Part shown: one piece after another, positions 1-5,928 of the stretch
Position numbering within the stretch: the stretch's first letter is position 1
How the letters are laid out: each line of letters starts with the position of its first letter
NCBI GenBank assembly: GCA_017577925.1
Contig: PKQU01000115.1
Span: 1-6,688 of the forward strand
Direction of reading: 5' to 3'
DNA: 6,688 nt
From: Bacillota bacterium
GTDB lineage: Bacteria; Bacillota; Bacilli; Calditerricolales; Calditerricolaceae
Notes under the pieces: generated by a model
Seen by the model: only the letters and a program-made list of their open reading frames with translations
Database searches by the model: none
Told to the model about the DNA's origin: nothing
Program-made: the position numbers and the translations under genes

Positions 1-986
1 GCCACCTGGATGATCTGGTCTTCCTGTCCGCCCACCGTCTTGCGCCGGCCCAGCTCGATGAGAATGTCCCGCGGCTCAACGCCGAACTTCTCCGCAGCGC
101 GCCGGGCATGGAGCAAGAAGGTTGAGTAAACCCCTGCGTATCCAATCACCAGGGCATCACGGTCGATCACGATGGGTCGGGGCAAGAGGGGCTTGACCAC
201 CTCTTCGGCCGCATCCATGGCCGCATAGAGGTCGACGCCCGTCTCCACCCCCAGCCGGTCAAGTACCGCCACAAGCACCTCCAGCTGGGTGTTGCCGGCA
301 CCCGCCCCCAGGCCGCAAAGCGAACCGTCGAGCCACGTGGCTCCTTCTTCCATGGCGACGAGGGTGTTGGCCACCGCCAAGCCAAGGTTGTTATGCGCGT
401 GGAACCCCACCTCACAGGTGAGGGCATCCCGCAGGGCCCGCACCCGGTCGCGGACCTCGTGGGGAAGCAGCGCCCCCGCCGAATCCACCACATACACCAC
501 GTCGGCGCCGGCCTCCTCCATGATGCGGGCCTGCCGGGCCAGCTCCGACGGCGGCACCATGTGAGACATCATCAGGAAGCCGACGGCGGTCATCTCCAGT
601 TCCTTGGCCATGGCGAGGTGTTGCGGACTGATGTCTGCCTCGGTGCAGTGGGTGGCCACCCGCACCACCGACGCGCCGGCCTCACGCGCCTGCTTCAGTT
701 CCGTGCGCGTGCCGACTCCCGGCAGCAAGAGAACGGATACACGCGAACTTCCTGCCTGCTCCACAGCCGTCCGGATCCAGTCCAGCTCCGGTTCCTTCGA
801 CAGGCCAAACTGAAGCGAGGATCCCCCGAGGCCATCGCCATGCGTCACTTCGAAGACCGGAACCTTGGCTTTCGCCAGGGCAGCCGCCACCCGGCCGACC
901 TGCTGGGCGGTAAACTGGTGCCGAACCGCATGGCTGCCGTCCCGCAGCGAGACGTCGACAAGCGTGATCGTCTTGTTTACCGTCAT
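1..986 (-). CDS. dmpG: 4-hydroxy-2-oxovalerate aldolase, C-terminus cut by window edge
   Basis: Class II (divalent-metal) pyruvate aldolase that cleaves 4-hydroxy-2-oxopentanoate to pyruvate and acetaldehyde, the last carbon-carbon cleavage of the meta pathway. The frame is open from ATG at 986 to the left edge (329 residues visible). About 10 to 20 residues are probably missing, since DmpG is about 345 aa. The N-terminus has the HMGL-like signature VSLRDGSH, giving R15, D16 and H19, equivalents of DmpG Arg17, Asp18 and His21. Metal ligands appear in FHAHNN (H196, H198; DmpG His200/His202). The tyrosine of GYAGVYS (Y287) matches DmpG Tyr291. VGGQEDQI near the edge is the usual DmpG C-terminal segment. 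The start is supported by GGGAGAGGAT about 6 nt upstream. It lies 35 bp after the acetaldehyde dehydrogenase gene, its known channelling partner. Family assignment is secure. Confidence 0.95.
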   Translation of the reverse strand, partial: MTVNKTITLVDVSLRDGSHAVRHQFTAQQVGRVAAALAKAKVPVFEVTHGDGLGGSSLQFGLSKEPELDWIRTAVEQAGSSRVSVLLLPGVGTRTELKQAREAGASVVRVATHCTEADISPQHLAMAKELEMTAVGFLMMSHMVPPSELARQARIMEEAGADVVYVVDSAGALLPHEVRDRVRALRDALTCEVGFHAHNNLGLAVANTLVAMEEGATWLDGSLCGLGAGAGNTQLEVLVAVLDRLGVETGVDLYAAMDAAEEVVKPLLPRPIVIDRDALVIGYAGVYSTFLLHARRAAEKFGVEPRDILIELGRRKTVGGQEDQIIQV

Positions 987-1021
987 TCTTCTGATCCTCT
1001 CCCTTTGTCATTCGGCTCCCC

Positions 1022-1906
1022 TTAGGACACCGCCAGCCGCTCTTCGGCCAGCTTTTCGGCCACCCGCACGGCCGCAGACGTAATGATGTCCAGATTGCCG
1101 GCATATTTGGGCAGGTAGTCGCCGGCGCCTTCCACCTCGATCATGAGGGTGACCAGCTTGCCTTCTCCGATCGGAGAATCCTCAACAAGCGGCGGCACCT
1201 TCAACCTGTAACCGGGCACATACCGCTGGACTTCGGCCACCATTTCGTCGACGGAACGGACAATGGCCGCCTCATCAGCCTCGCGCACCAGGGCGTAGAT
1301 GGTGTTGGTCATCATGATCGGCGGCTCGGCCGGATTGAGGATGATGAGCGCTTTCCCCCGCTTAGCGCCACCCACCCGCTCGAGGGCGCGCGCCGTGGCC
1401 TGCGTGAACTCGTCGATGTTGGCCCGCGTCCCCGGACCCGCGCTCTTCGAGGCCACCGTGGCGACGATCTCGGCGTACTCCACCGCGGCCACCCGGCTCA
1501 CGGCGTAGACCATAGGCACCGTGGCCTGGGCACCGCAGGTGATCAGGCTGATGTTGTCCGGCGGCAGATCGGCGTTAAGGTTCACAACCGGCACCACCGG
1601 GTCTCCCACCGAAGCCGGGGTCAGGTCGATGGCGATTTTCCCCGCCGCTTTCAGGAGCGGGGCGTGGCGCAGATGGGCCTTGGCCGAGGTGGCGTCAAAG
1701 ACGATCTGAATCTCCTTGTTGGCCAAAATGGCGTCGATCGATTCGGTGCTGGTGGGGATGCCCAGGTCACGAGCCCTGGCCAGACCATCCGACTGGGGAT
1801 CGATACCCGCCACCAGCGCCAACTCCAGGGAGGAGCTGCGCAGGATCTTGTACATCAGGTCCGTCCCGATGTTCCCGGACCCCAAAATTCCAACTTTGAC
1901 CGGCAT
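1022..1906 (-). CDS. dmpF: Acetaldehyde dehydrogenase (acylating)
   Basis: Converts the acetaldehyde released by the aldolase to acetyl-CoA using NAD+ and CoA; in characterised DmpFG complexes the aldehyde is passed through an internal channel. The protein is 294 aa, slightly shorter than Pseudomonas DmpF (about 312). The N-terminal Rossmann motif GILGSGNIGTDL (residues 6-17) binds NAD. The nucleophile is C124 in ITCGAQATVP, equivalent to DmpF Cys132. Further family motifs are SAGPGTRANIDEFT (155-168), NPAEPP (191-196) and the C-terminal GAGDYLPKYAGNLDIIT (260-276). ATG at 1906 is preceded by AAGGGAG inside the 3' end of the hydratase gene, and only 3 bp separate that stop from this start, so translation is probably coupled. 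It ends with TAA. No sign of damage. Confidence 0.96.
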   Translation of the reverse strand: MPVKVGILGSGNIGTDLMYKILRSSSLELALVAGIDPQSDGLARARDLGIPTSTESIDAILANKEIQIVFDATSAKAHLRHAPLLKAAGKIAIDLTPASVGDPVVPVVNLNADLPPDNISLITCGAQATVPMVYAVSRVAAVEYAEIVATVASKSAGPGTRANIDEFTQATARALERVGGAKRGKALIILNPAEPPIMMTNTIYALVREADEAAIVRSVDEMVAEVQRYVPGYRLKVPPLVEDSPIGEGKLVTLMIEVEGAGDYLPKYAGNLDIITSAAVRVAEKLAEERLAVS

Positions 1907-1909
1907 GGT

Positions 1910-2719
1910 TCACGCTCCCTTTTCGTCCATGGTGGGGAATCGCAGCATGACGGCGTCGAGACCGGCAATCTCCAGGCGCACGTTCTGGCCCGGCTGAACC
2001 GGCACCGCGCCAGCCAGGGCCCCTGAGAGGACGATGTCTCCCGCATCGATCCCCTCGCCCATCTCGCCCAGCTTGTTTGCCAACCAGGCGACGCACACGG
2101 CCGGATGGCCCAGGGCCGCCGCCCCCGCGCCGACCGCCTCGATGCGGCCGTCGACGTACAGGACCATCCCGGCCAGGGCCAGATCGAGATCCTGCCAGCG
2201 GGTGCGCCACGGCCCGATGGCGTACGCGCCGCACGAGGCGTTGTCGGCCACGGTGTCAACCAGCTTGATCTTCCAATCGCGAATGCGGCTATCCACGATC
2301 TCGATGGCCGCCGCCACCGCCTCGGTGGCCTGGAACACATCCTGAACGGTCACCCCCGGTCCGCGCAGCGGCTTGTTGAGCAGAAAGGCAATCTCGCCTT
2401 CCACACGGGGTTGCAGCAGGCGCCCCACGTCCACCTCCCCCACACCGTGGTATACGGGCACAGACAAGCTGTCCAACAGCGTGCCGTAATCCGGCTCGTG
2501 AACCCCCATCATCTGCTGCATCGCGCGGCTGGTCAGGCCGATTTTTCTTCCGGTAATCCGGTCACCGGTAGCCAGGCGTAACCGCACCCACGCTTGCTGG
2601 ATCGCGTACGCCTCCGCTACATCCTGAAGGCCGTACGCGTCGCTGAGCGGTTCGATGGGCTCGCGCGTCCGCCACGCCCGGTCCAGCTGCGCGGCGATCG
2701 CTTCCACCGGCAGCGTCAT
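1910..2719 (-). CDS. dmpE: 2-hydroxypenta-2,4-dienoate (2-oxopent-4-enoate) hydratase
   Basis: Adds water to 2-hydroxypenta-2,4-dienoate to give 4-hydroxy-2-oxopentanoate, the aldolase substrate. It is 269 aa, close to the usual 261-270 aa for DmpE/MhpD of the FAH-like fold. Visible family motifs are GRKIGLTS (57-64), QPRVEGEIAF (103-112), VDSRIRDWKIK (142-152) and DTVADNASCG (155-164). The expected divalent-metal ligands are present: E107, E109 and E140, aligned with MhpD Glu106, Glu108 and Glu139. The DSR.RDWKI..DTVADNASCG signature places it with hydratases rather than with the decarboxylase paralogue, which is encoded separately at 4688-5452. The start ATG overlaps the flavin reductase stop as ATGA (2716-2719), with GGAGGG about 7 nt upstream inside the reductase gene. 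Translational coupling is therefore likely. Confidence 0.94.
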   Translation of the reverse strand: MTLPVEAIAAQLDRAWRTREPIEPLSDAYGLQDVAEAYAIQQAWVRLRLATGDRITGRKIGLTSRAMQQMMGVHEPDYGTLLDSLSVPVYHGVGEVDVGRLLQPRVEGEIAFLLNKPLRGPGVTVQDVFQATEAVAAAIEIVDSRIRDWKIKLVDTVADNASCGAYAIGPWRTRWQDLDLALAGMVLYVDGRIEAVGAGAAALGHPAVCVAWLANKLGEMGEGIDAGDIVLSGALAGAVPVQPGQNVRLEIAGLDAVMLRFPTMDEKGA

Positions 2720-3192
2720 GGCGATCCCTCCACAACCGTCGGCAGGTGAGTAAACGTTCCGGTGTAGAAGATGAGCGGCTGTCCGTCGCGATAGTGGAAA
2801 TTCGTGATCTTCCCAAGGTAGAGGACATGGTCACCGCCATCATAGGCCCGCCACGGCACACACTCGATCCACGCGAGCACTCCTCCCAGCCGGGGTGCCA
2901 CTTCCCCTTCCTCCCACTGCAGGACAAGCGCCTCCTGCGGACGCCCCGCAAAGTGGAGCGCCACATCCTGCTGCTCCGCCGACAGGATGTTCACGGCAAA
3001 GGGCGTCCCCTCCAGCTTGCTGCAGGCCTTGGCCCTCCGGTCGATGGAAACCAGGAGCAGGGGCGGATCCAGCGATACCGACGTAAAAGCGTTGACCGTG
3101 ATGCCGTACCGTTCTCCTCCCACGGCGTATGTCACCACGGTGACACCGGTTGCAAAGCGACCGAAACAGGAACGCAGTGCTCGCGTGTCCAT
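2716..3192 (-). CDS. Flavin reductase, small component of a two-component monooxygenase (PheA2/HpaC-like)
   Basis: Short-chain NAD(P)H:flavin oxidoreductase of the flavin-reductase-like domain family, 158 aa, the usual length for PheA2/HpaC proteins. These supply reduced FAD to a separate oxygenase such as PheA1 or HpaB. Motifs seen are CFGRFATGVTVVT (9-21), the flavin-binding ITVNAFTSVSLDPPLLLVSID (31-51), FAVNIL (65-70), FAGRP (81-85) and GDHVLYLGKI (120-129), whose GDH is characteristic of the family. ATG at 3192 is chosen over an upstream in-frame ATG at 3237 because GGAGG lies 7 nt before it and the longer form would run into the dehydrogenase gene. The gap from that gene is 29 bp. Its stop overlaps the hydratase start, so it is an integrated operon member. 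The partner oxygenase is not in the window, so its substrate (phenol, 4-hydroxyphenylacetate or another aromatic) cannot be read from here. Confidence 0.88.
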   Translation of the reverse strand: MDTRALRSCFGRFATGVTVVTYAVGGERYGITVNAFTSVSLDPPLLLVSIDRRAKACSKLEGTPFAVNILSAEQQDVALHFAGRPQEALVLQWEEGEVAPRLGGVLAWIECVPWRAYDGGDHVLYLGKITNFHYRDGQPLIFYTGTFTHLPTVVEGSP

Positions 3193-3221
3193 TTCCCCGC
3201 CTCCATTCCCCTTTGCGCCCG

Positions 3222-4664
3222 TTAGACCGCGACGCAAATGTTCATCGCCTCGGTGTAAAACTCCATGCTATAGTGGCCGCCCTCGCGCCCAATGCCGCTG
3301 TGCTTCATCCCGCCAAAGGGAACCCGGAGGTCACGAACAAAAAAGTCGTTCACCCAAACCGTACCGGCCTTCATCGCCGCCGCCACACGGTGGGCCCGGC
3401 TGACGTCGCGCGTCTGCACCACGGCGCTGAGCCCGTATCGGGTTCCGTTGGCCCACGCGATCACTTCCTCTTCCGTCCGGAAGGGGGTCACCGTGACGAC
3501 CGGGCCAAATACCTCGTCCTGGCAAATCCGGTCCTGCGGCTTTGCCGCGATGACCGTCGGCGCCATGAAGTTGCCCCCGCTCAAGGCGCCGGAAAGGCGC
3601 AGCCGCTCGCCACCGGTGAGAATCTCGTTCCCATCGTCGCGAGAACCGCGAACAAACCCCAACACCCGGTCCAGGTGTTCCGGCGAGATGAGGGCGCCCA
3701 TTTCGGTTTCGGGATCCATCGGATCGCCGACCCGAATTCCCTTGGCCACCTCAACAAAGTCGGCCACAAAACGGTCGTAGATCGACTCGTGGACAAAGAT
3801 GCGCGAACCGGCCAGGCAAAACTCGCCCTGGTTAAAAAAGGCCGCCCGCTTGGCAATCTGCACCGCCCGGTCGAGGTCGGCATCTTCGAAGATGATGTTG
3901 GCACCCTTGCCCCCGAGCTCGAAGGAGTACCGCTTCAATGTGGCCGCGCCGTTGCGCATGATCGTCTGTCCCGTGATGGTCTCACCGGTGAAGGAGATGA
4001 GGGCCACATCGGGGTGGGTGGTCAGGAATTCCCCGGCGCTGTTCGGCCCATGGCCGTGGACCACGTTCAGGACGCCGGGCGGCAGGTCCGCCTCCTGCGC
4101 CAGCTGCGCCAGTTTCCAGGCCCCCAACGGGGTCCATTCCGCCGGCTTCAACACAACCGTGTTGCCGAAGGCCAGGGCCGGGCCGATCTTCCACGTTTCC
4201 AGCATCAGCGGGACATTCCACGGCGTGATGAGGGCCGCGACGCCGACCGGCTGGCGAAGCACGTAGTTGACATACCCGTTTTCCATGGGGTAGCATTCCG
4301 ACCCCACCATGGTGGCAAAATCGGCGAAAAAGCTAATATTGGCCGCCACCCGCTCGATGTAGTGATGGCGATTTTCCGAAATCGGACGGCCCACGTCGAG
4401 CGTTTCGATCCGGGACAGTTCGTCGGCATGCTGGCGAATGGCGTCGGCAAACCGGTTGAGGATGCGCCGCCGTTCCGACGGCTTGGTTCGGGACCACTTC
4501 TCAAAGGCCTGTTTCGCTGCTTCGACAGCGGCGTTGACCTCATCTTGCCCGCCGTCTGGTGCCTTCCCAATCACTTCGCCCGTAGCAGGGTAGTACACCG
4601 AGAAACGCTCTCCCCCATCGACAAATTTCCCGTTGATATAGTGTTGAACGTCAAACGGCATCAT
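3222..4664 (-). CDS. dmpC: 2-hydroxymuconic semialdehyde dehydrogenase
   Basis: NAD+-dependent aldehyde dehydrogenase that oxidises the meta ring-cleavage product 2-hydroxymuconate semialdehyde to 2-hydroxymuconate. It is 480 aa, near the family norm of about 486. The N-terminus has the typical YINGKFVDG (9-17). Catalytic residues are visible: N150 in TPWNVPLM, K173 in VLKPAEWTP, E249 in FELGGKGAN, nucleophile C283 in QGEFCLAGSR and E384 in DEVFGP. The C-terminal segment 438-478 (VNDFFVRDLRVPFGG, then SGIGREGG and MEFYTE) is diagnostic of the hydroxymuconic/aminomuconic semialdehyde group. Start ATG at 4664 follows AAAGGAGG with 6 nt spacing. The same frame stays open upstream to 5084 but overlaps the preceding gene and has no homologous residues. 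A 2-aminomuconate or 5-carboxymethyl-2-hydroxymuconate semialdehyde dehydrogenase is the main alternative. The tautomerase, decarboxylase and aldolase neighbours favour the catechol reading. Confidence 0.92.
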   Translation of the reverse strand: MMPFDVQHYINGKFVDGGERFSVYYPATGEVIGKAPDGGQDEVNAAVEAAKQAFEKWSRTKPSERRRILNRFADAIRQHADELSRIETLDVGRPISENRHHYIERVAANISFFADFATMVGSECYPMENGYVNYVLRQPVGVAALITPWNVPLMLETWKIGPALAFGNTVVLKPAEWTPLGAWKLAQLAQEADLPPGVLNVVHGHGPNSAGEFLTTHPDVALISFTGETITGQTIMRNGAATLKRYSFELGGKGANIIFEDADLDRAVQIAKRAAFFNQGEFCLAGSRIFVHESIYDRFVADFVEVAKGIRVGDPMDPETEMGALISPEHLDRVLGFVRGSRDDGNEILTGGERLRLSGALSGGNFMAPTVIAAKPQDRICQDEVFGPVVTVTPFRTEEEVIAWANGTRYGLSAVVQTRDVSRAHRVAAAMKAGTVWVNDFFVRDLRVPFGGMKHSGIGREGGHYSMEFYTEAMNICVAV

Positions 4665-4670
4665 CGGGTT

Positions 4671-4675
4671 CCTCC
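4671..4675 (-). promoter_or_regulatory. Ribosome binding site setting the dehydrogenase start
   Basis: GGAGG (within AAAGGAGG) lies 6 nt upstream of ATG 4664 in the 23-bp gap after the decarboxylase stop. It decides the start against the longer open frame reaching 5084, and favours the first of two adjacent ATG codons. Confidence 0.85.
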
Positions 4676-4687
4676 TTTGGTTGTCGT

Positions 4688-5452
4688 TCAGACAATCGGC
4701 GCCACCAACCGGGATCCGGCCGGCCCTTCCGCTGCCAGCATGCGCGCCTCTCCGATTCGCGCCGCCGAACAGGGCGCACCGAGCAACACCATATCCCCCG
4801 CCCGGATGCCACGGCCCAGCCGGCGGGCCTGCTCTGCCGCCCACACCAGCAGTGCCACCGGGTCGCCCAGGTCTGCGATCGTCCCTTCCGCCCACGCGCG
4901 CGCATCCAGCGAGACCCGCAGCGCCCCTTCCTGCCGCCACAGCACTTCCGGGGGCAGCACCCGCCCGCTCACCACAACGGCTCCTCCCGAAGCGTTGTCG
5001 GCTACCACGTCGGCCGCCGTAAAGCGGTAGCCGTCGTAGATGCTGTCCAGCACATCCACCACCAGTTGCACATAGGCAATGCAAGCCAACAGGTCGCCGG
5101 CCCGGAAATCCTCTGGCGGCGTGCGATCAAACACGACTGCCAGTTCCGGTTCCACACGGGGCTGGATGAAGCGGCGGCGCTCGATCGCCTCGCCCGGCTG
5201 GATGAGCATCGAACGGTGCAGATGACCGATGATCGGTTCGGAAACCTTCATCTGCTCCTGTTTGGCCCGGCTAATAAGCCCAAGCTTGTAACCGATGACC
5301 GGATCGCCATCCGCCTCCCGGGCGCGGGCCAGCTCCACCTGCACCTGATAGGCCTCCTCAAGGGAAAGCGGATGCTCTACTGCAATCGAGCCCCGCGCCG
5401 TCAACTGGCGACGGCATTGCCGGATGGTGGTCGCCACGGCGTTTCGGGACAT
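4688..5452 (-). CDS. dmpH: 4-oxalocrotonate decarboxylase-like protein (hydratase/decarboxylase family)
   Basis: Member of the 2-keto-4-pentenoate hydratase/4-oxalocrotonate decarboxylase family, 254 aa (DmpH is 264). The expected role is decarboxylation of 2-oxo-3-hexenedioate to 2-hydroxypenta-2,4-dienoate, in a complex with the DmpE-type hydratase. Family motifs are VIGYKLGLISRAKQEQM (52-68), FIQPRVEPELAVVF (95-108) and VVADNASGG (149-157). Calling it DmpH rests on the presence of a better DmpE in the same operon and on position after the tautomerase. Several positions are odd. The third metal-ligand site, normally Glu, is D133 in VVDVLDS; the DSR motif reads DSI (136-138); VEGE is VEPE; and the usual PVxPGD near the C-terminus is absent (residues 225-254 diverge). 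ATG at 5452 is preferred to the in-frame ATG at 5503, which would overlap the tautomerase. GGAGG at 5463-5467 supports the shorter start. Function of a divergent homologue is inferred. Confidence 0.8.
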   Translation of the reverse strand: MSRNAVATTIRQCRRQLTARGSIAVEHPLSLEEAYQVQVELARAREADGDPVIGYKLGLISRAKQEQMKVSEPIIGHLHRSMLIQPGEAIERRRFIQPRVEPELAVVFDRTPPEDFRAGDLLACIAYVQLVVDVLDSIYDGYRFTAADVVADNASGGAVVVSGRVLPPEVLWRQEGALRVSLDARAWAEGTIADLGDPVALLVWAAEQARRLGRGIRAGDMVLLGAPCSAARIGEARMLAAEGPAGSRLVAPIV

Positions 5453-5462
5453 TTCACCTGAA

Positions 5463-5467
5463 CCTCC
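5463..5467 (-). promoter_or_regulatory. Ribosome binding site for the decarboxylase-like gene
   Basis: GGAGG sits 10 nt before ATG 5452, with a second AGGTGA-like match closer to the codon. Both lie in the 40-bp gap after the tautomerase stop. They rule in the 254-aa form over one starting at 5503 inside the tautomerase gene. Confidence 0.7.
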
Positions 5468-5492
5468 GTTTGTCCTGTTTTCCCACCGCGCC

Positions 5493-5696
5493 TCACGGTT
5501 CAACGATCAGCTCTCCCGGTGCTGTTTTTGAGCCGTCAAACAGGTTTCCCGCGGGAATCTCGTACAGGACGATGCGGATCTGTTCCGGCTTCGACTGGAG
5601 AACCCTTTTCACGACGCCGGCAACCCCCTCAACCAACGCCTGCTTGGTTGCCTGCGAAAACTTTCCGTCTTCCAGGATCACCTCGACAAACGGCAT
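5493..5696 (-). CDS. dmpI: 4-oxalocrotonate tautomerase family protein, first gene of the operon
   Basis: Small tautomerase-superfamily protein, 67 aa including the initiator Met (4-OT is 62 after Met removal). It should convert 2-hydroxymuconate to 2-oxo-3-hexenedioate ahead of decarboxylation. After Met removal the N-terminus is Pro-1 in PFVEVILEDGK, the catalytic base of the family. The beta-alpha-beta pattern continues with a helix over roughly residues 14-33 and the strand QIRIVLYEI (39-46), whose R40 corresponds to 4-OT Arg39. The Arg11 position is Lys (K11), and the Phe50 region reads GNLFDGSK, so Phe may be shifted or replaced by Leu. The C-terminus is a few residues longer than in classical 4-OT. 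The start has AGGAGGG 4 nt upstream (5701-5707). It opens the operon, facing the 276-bp divergent promoter region. The fold is convincing; the exact substrate is inferred from the neighbours. Confidence 0.85.
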   Translation of the reverse strand: MPFVEVILEDGKFSQATKQALVEGVAGVVKRVLQSKPEQIRIVLYEIPAGNLFDGSKTAPGELIVEP

Positions 5697-5708
5697 GACG
5701 CCCTCCTG

Positions 5709-5759
5709 ATCATATATCTTATACGATCTTACTTGATTTTATTTTTTGACATATTTGAC
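5709..5759 (-). promoter_or_regulatory. Candidate operon promoter with adjacent direct repeats
   Basis: Reading leftward, -10-like hexamers TATAAG (5718-5723) and TATGAT (5709-5714) lie just before the tautomerase ribosome binding site. I find no convincing -35 TTGACA at 16-18 bp. The space upstream holds the tandem repeat GTCAAATAT/GTCAAAAAAT (5741-5759, 9-bp step). TAAGAT occurs twice with a 10-bp step (5716-5721 and 5726-5731). A weak -35 beside tandem repeats fits an activator-dependent promoter, but this is inference and the transcription start is unknown. Confidence 0.35.
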
Positions 5760-5760
5760 C

Positions 5761-5768
5761 TGACGTCA
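5761..5768. repeat. TGACGTCA palindrome
   Basis: Perfect 8-bp palindrome just upstream of the GTCAAA repeats on the operon side. The symmetry does not extend into the flanks. It could be part of an operator, though an 8-bp palindrome can arise by chance. Confidence 0.4.
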
Positions 5769-5812
5769 CGCCCAAAATTTACGCGAAATTGCGGTTTACA
5801 AGCGATCTACAA

Positions 5813-5831
5813 CGATTAGGACGTCCTATCG
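5813..5831. promoter_or_regulatory. Long inverted repeat, candidate operator
   Basis: A perfect 12-bp palindrome TAGGACGTCCTA (5817-5828) is extended by CGAT on the left and ATCG on the right, with one unpaired T at 5817 when the outer arms are paired. The two arms (CGATTAGGACG and CGTCCTATCG) are thus complementary apart from that base. CGTCC recurs at 5830-5834. There is no spacer for a hairpin loop, so a dimeric regulator site is more likely than an RNA structure. It lies between the two divergent start codons and could control both units. The regulator is not in the window. Confidence 0.55.
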
Positions 5832-5869
5832 TCCTTTTTCCCATCTTTTTATGATTTTTTCGTCATATT

Positions 5870-5888
5870 CCGCAGCGTTTCGCTGCGG
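5870..5888. repeat. GC-rich hairpin (8-bp stem, TTT loop)
   Basis: CCGCAGCG-TTT-CGCTGCGG forms a perfect 8-bp stem. No T-run follows on either strand (GGGCTCC on plus, AATATGACG on minus), so it is not a good intrinsic terminator. It lies about 35 bp upstream of the nitroreductase -10 element and may be an operator or a structural element. Confidence 0.5.
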
Positions 5889-5922
5889 GCTCCCCGTCGT
5901 GCGCAGACCGGGTAAAATGCTT

Positions 5923-5928
5923 TATAAT
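5923..5928 (+). promoter_or_regulatory. -10 element of the nitroreductase promoter
   Basis: A consensus TATAAT lies 44 bp before the nitroreductase ATG. The -35 region at 17 bp spacing (5900-5905, TGCGCA) is poor and there is no correctly spaced TG for an extended -10. The promoter may be weak or regulated. The predicted transcript start is near 5935. Confidence 0.55.

Noticed and set aside
682..1104. A 140-codon minus-strand frame across the dehydrogenase/aldolase junction
   Set aside because: It overlaps both real genes in a different frame. The true aldolase frame starts at 986, stays open to the window edge and carries all expected active-site residues.
4688..4790. Frameshift as the cause of the divergent decarboxylase C-terminus
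   Set aside because: Neither of the other two frames in this stretch restores the usual PVxPGD-type ending, and the in-frame end has the normal length, so sequence divergence is the better explanation.
3150..5030. A 626-codon open frame on the plus strand opposite the dehydrogenase and decarboxylase genes
   Set aside because: It is fully antisense to two well-supported genes, its translation is rich in Arg/His/Pro/Gly without recognisable motifs, and it has no fitting start site. Long antisense frames are common in GC-rich genes.
4665..5084. N-terminal extension of the dehydrogenase frame by 140 residues
   Set aside because: The extension overlaps the decarboxylase gene in another frame, is Gly/Arg-rich with no homology, and a strong ribosome binding site marks ATG 4664.
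5746..5751. TTGACA on the plus strand as a -35 box
   Set aside because: No -10-like hexamer follows at 16-19 bp; the downstream sequence there is CGCCCA. It is better explained as the reverse of the GTCAAA repeats.
5787..5800. A catabolite-repression (cre-like) site, TGTAAACCGCAATT on the minus strand
   Set aside because: The central CG of the cre consensus is displaced by one base and the second half-site is poor, so the match is too weak to call.
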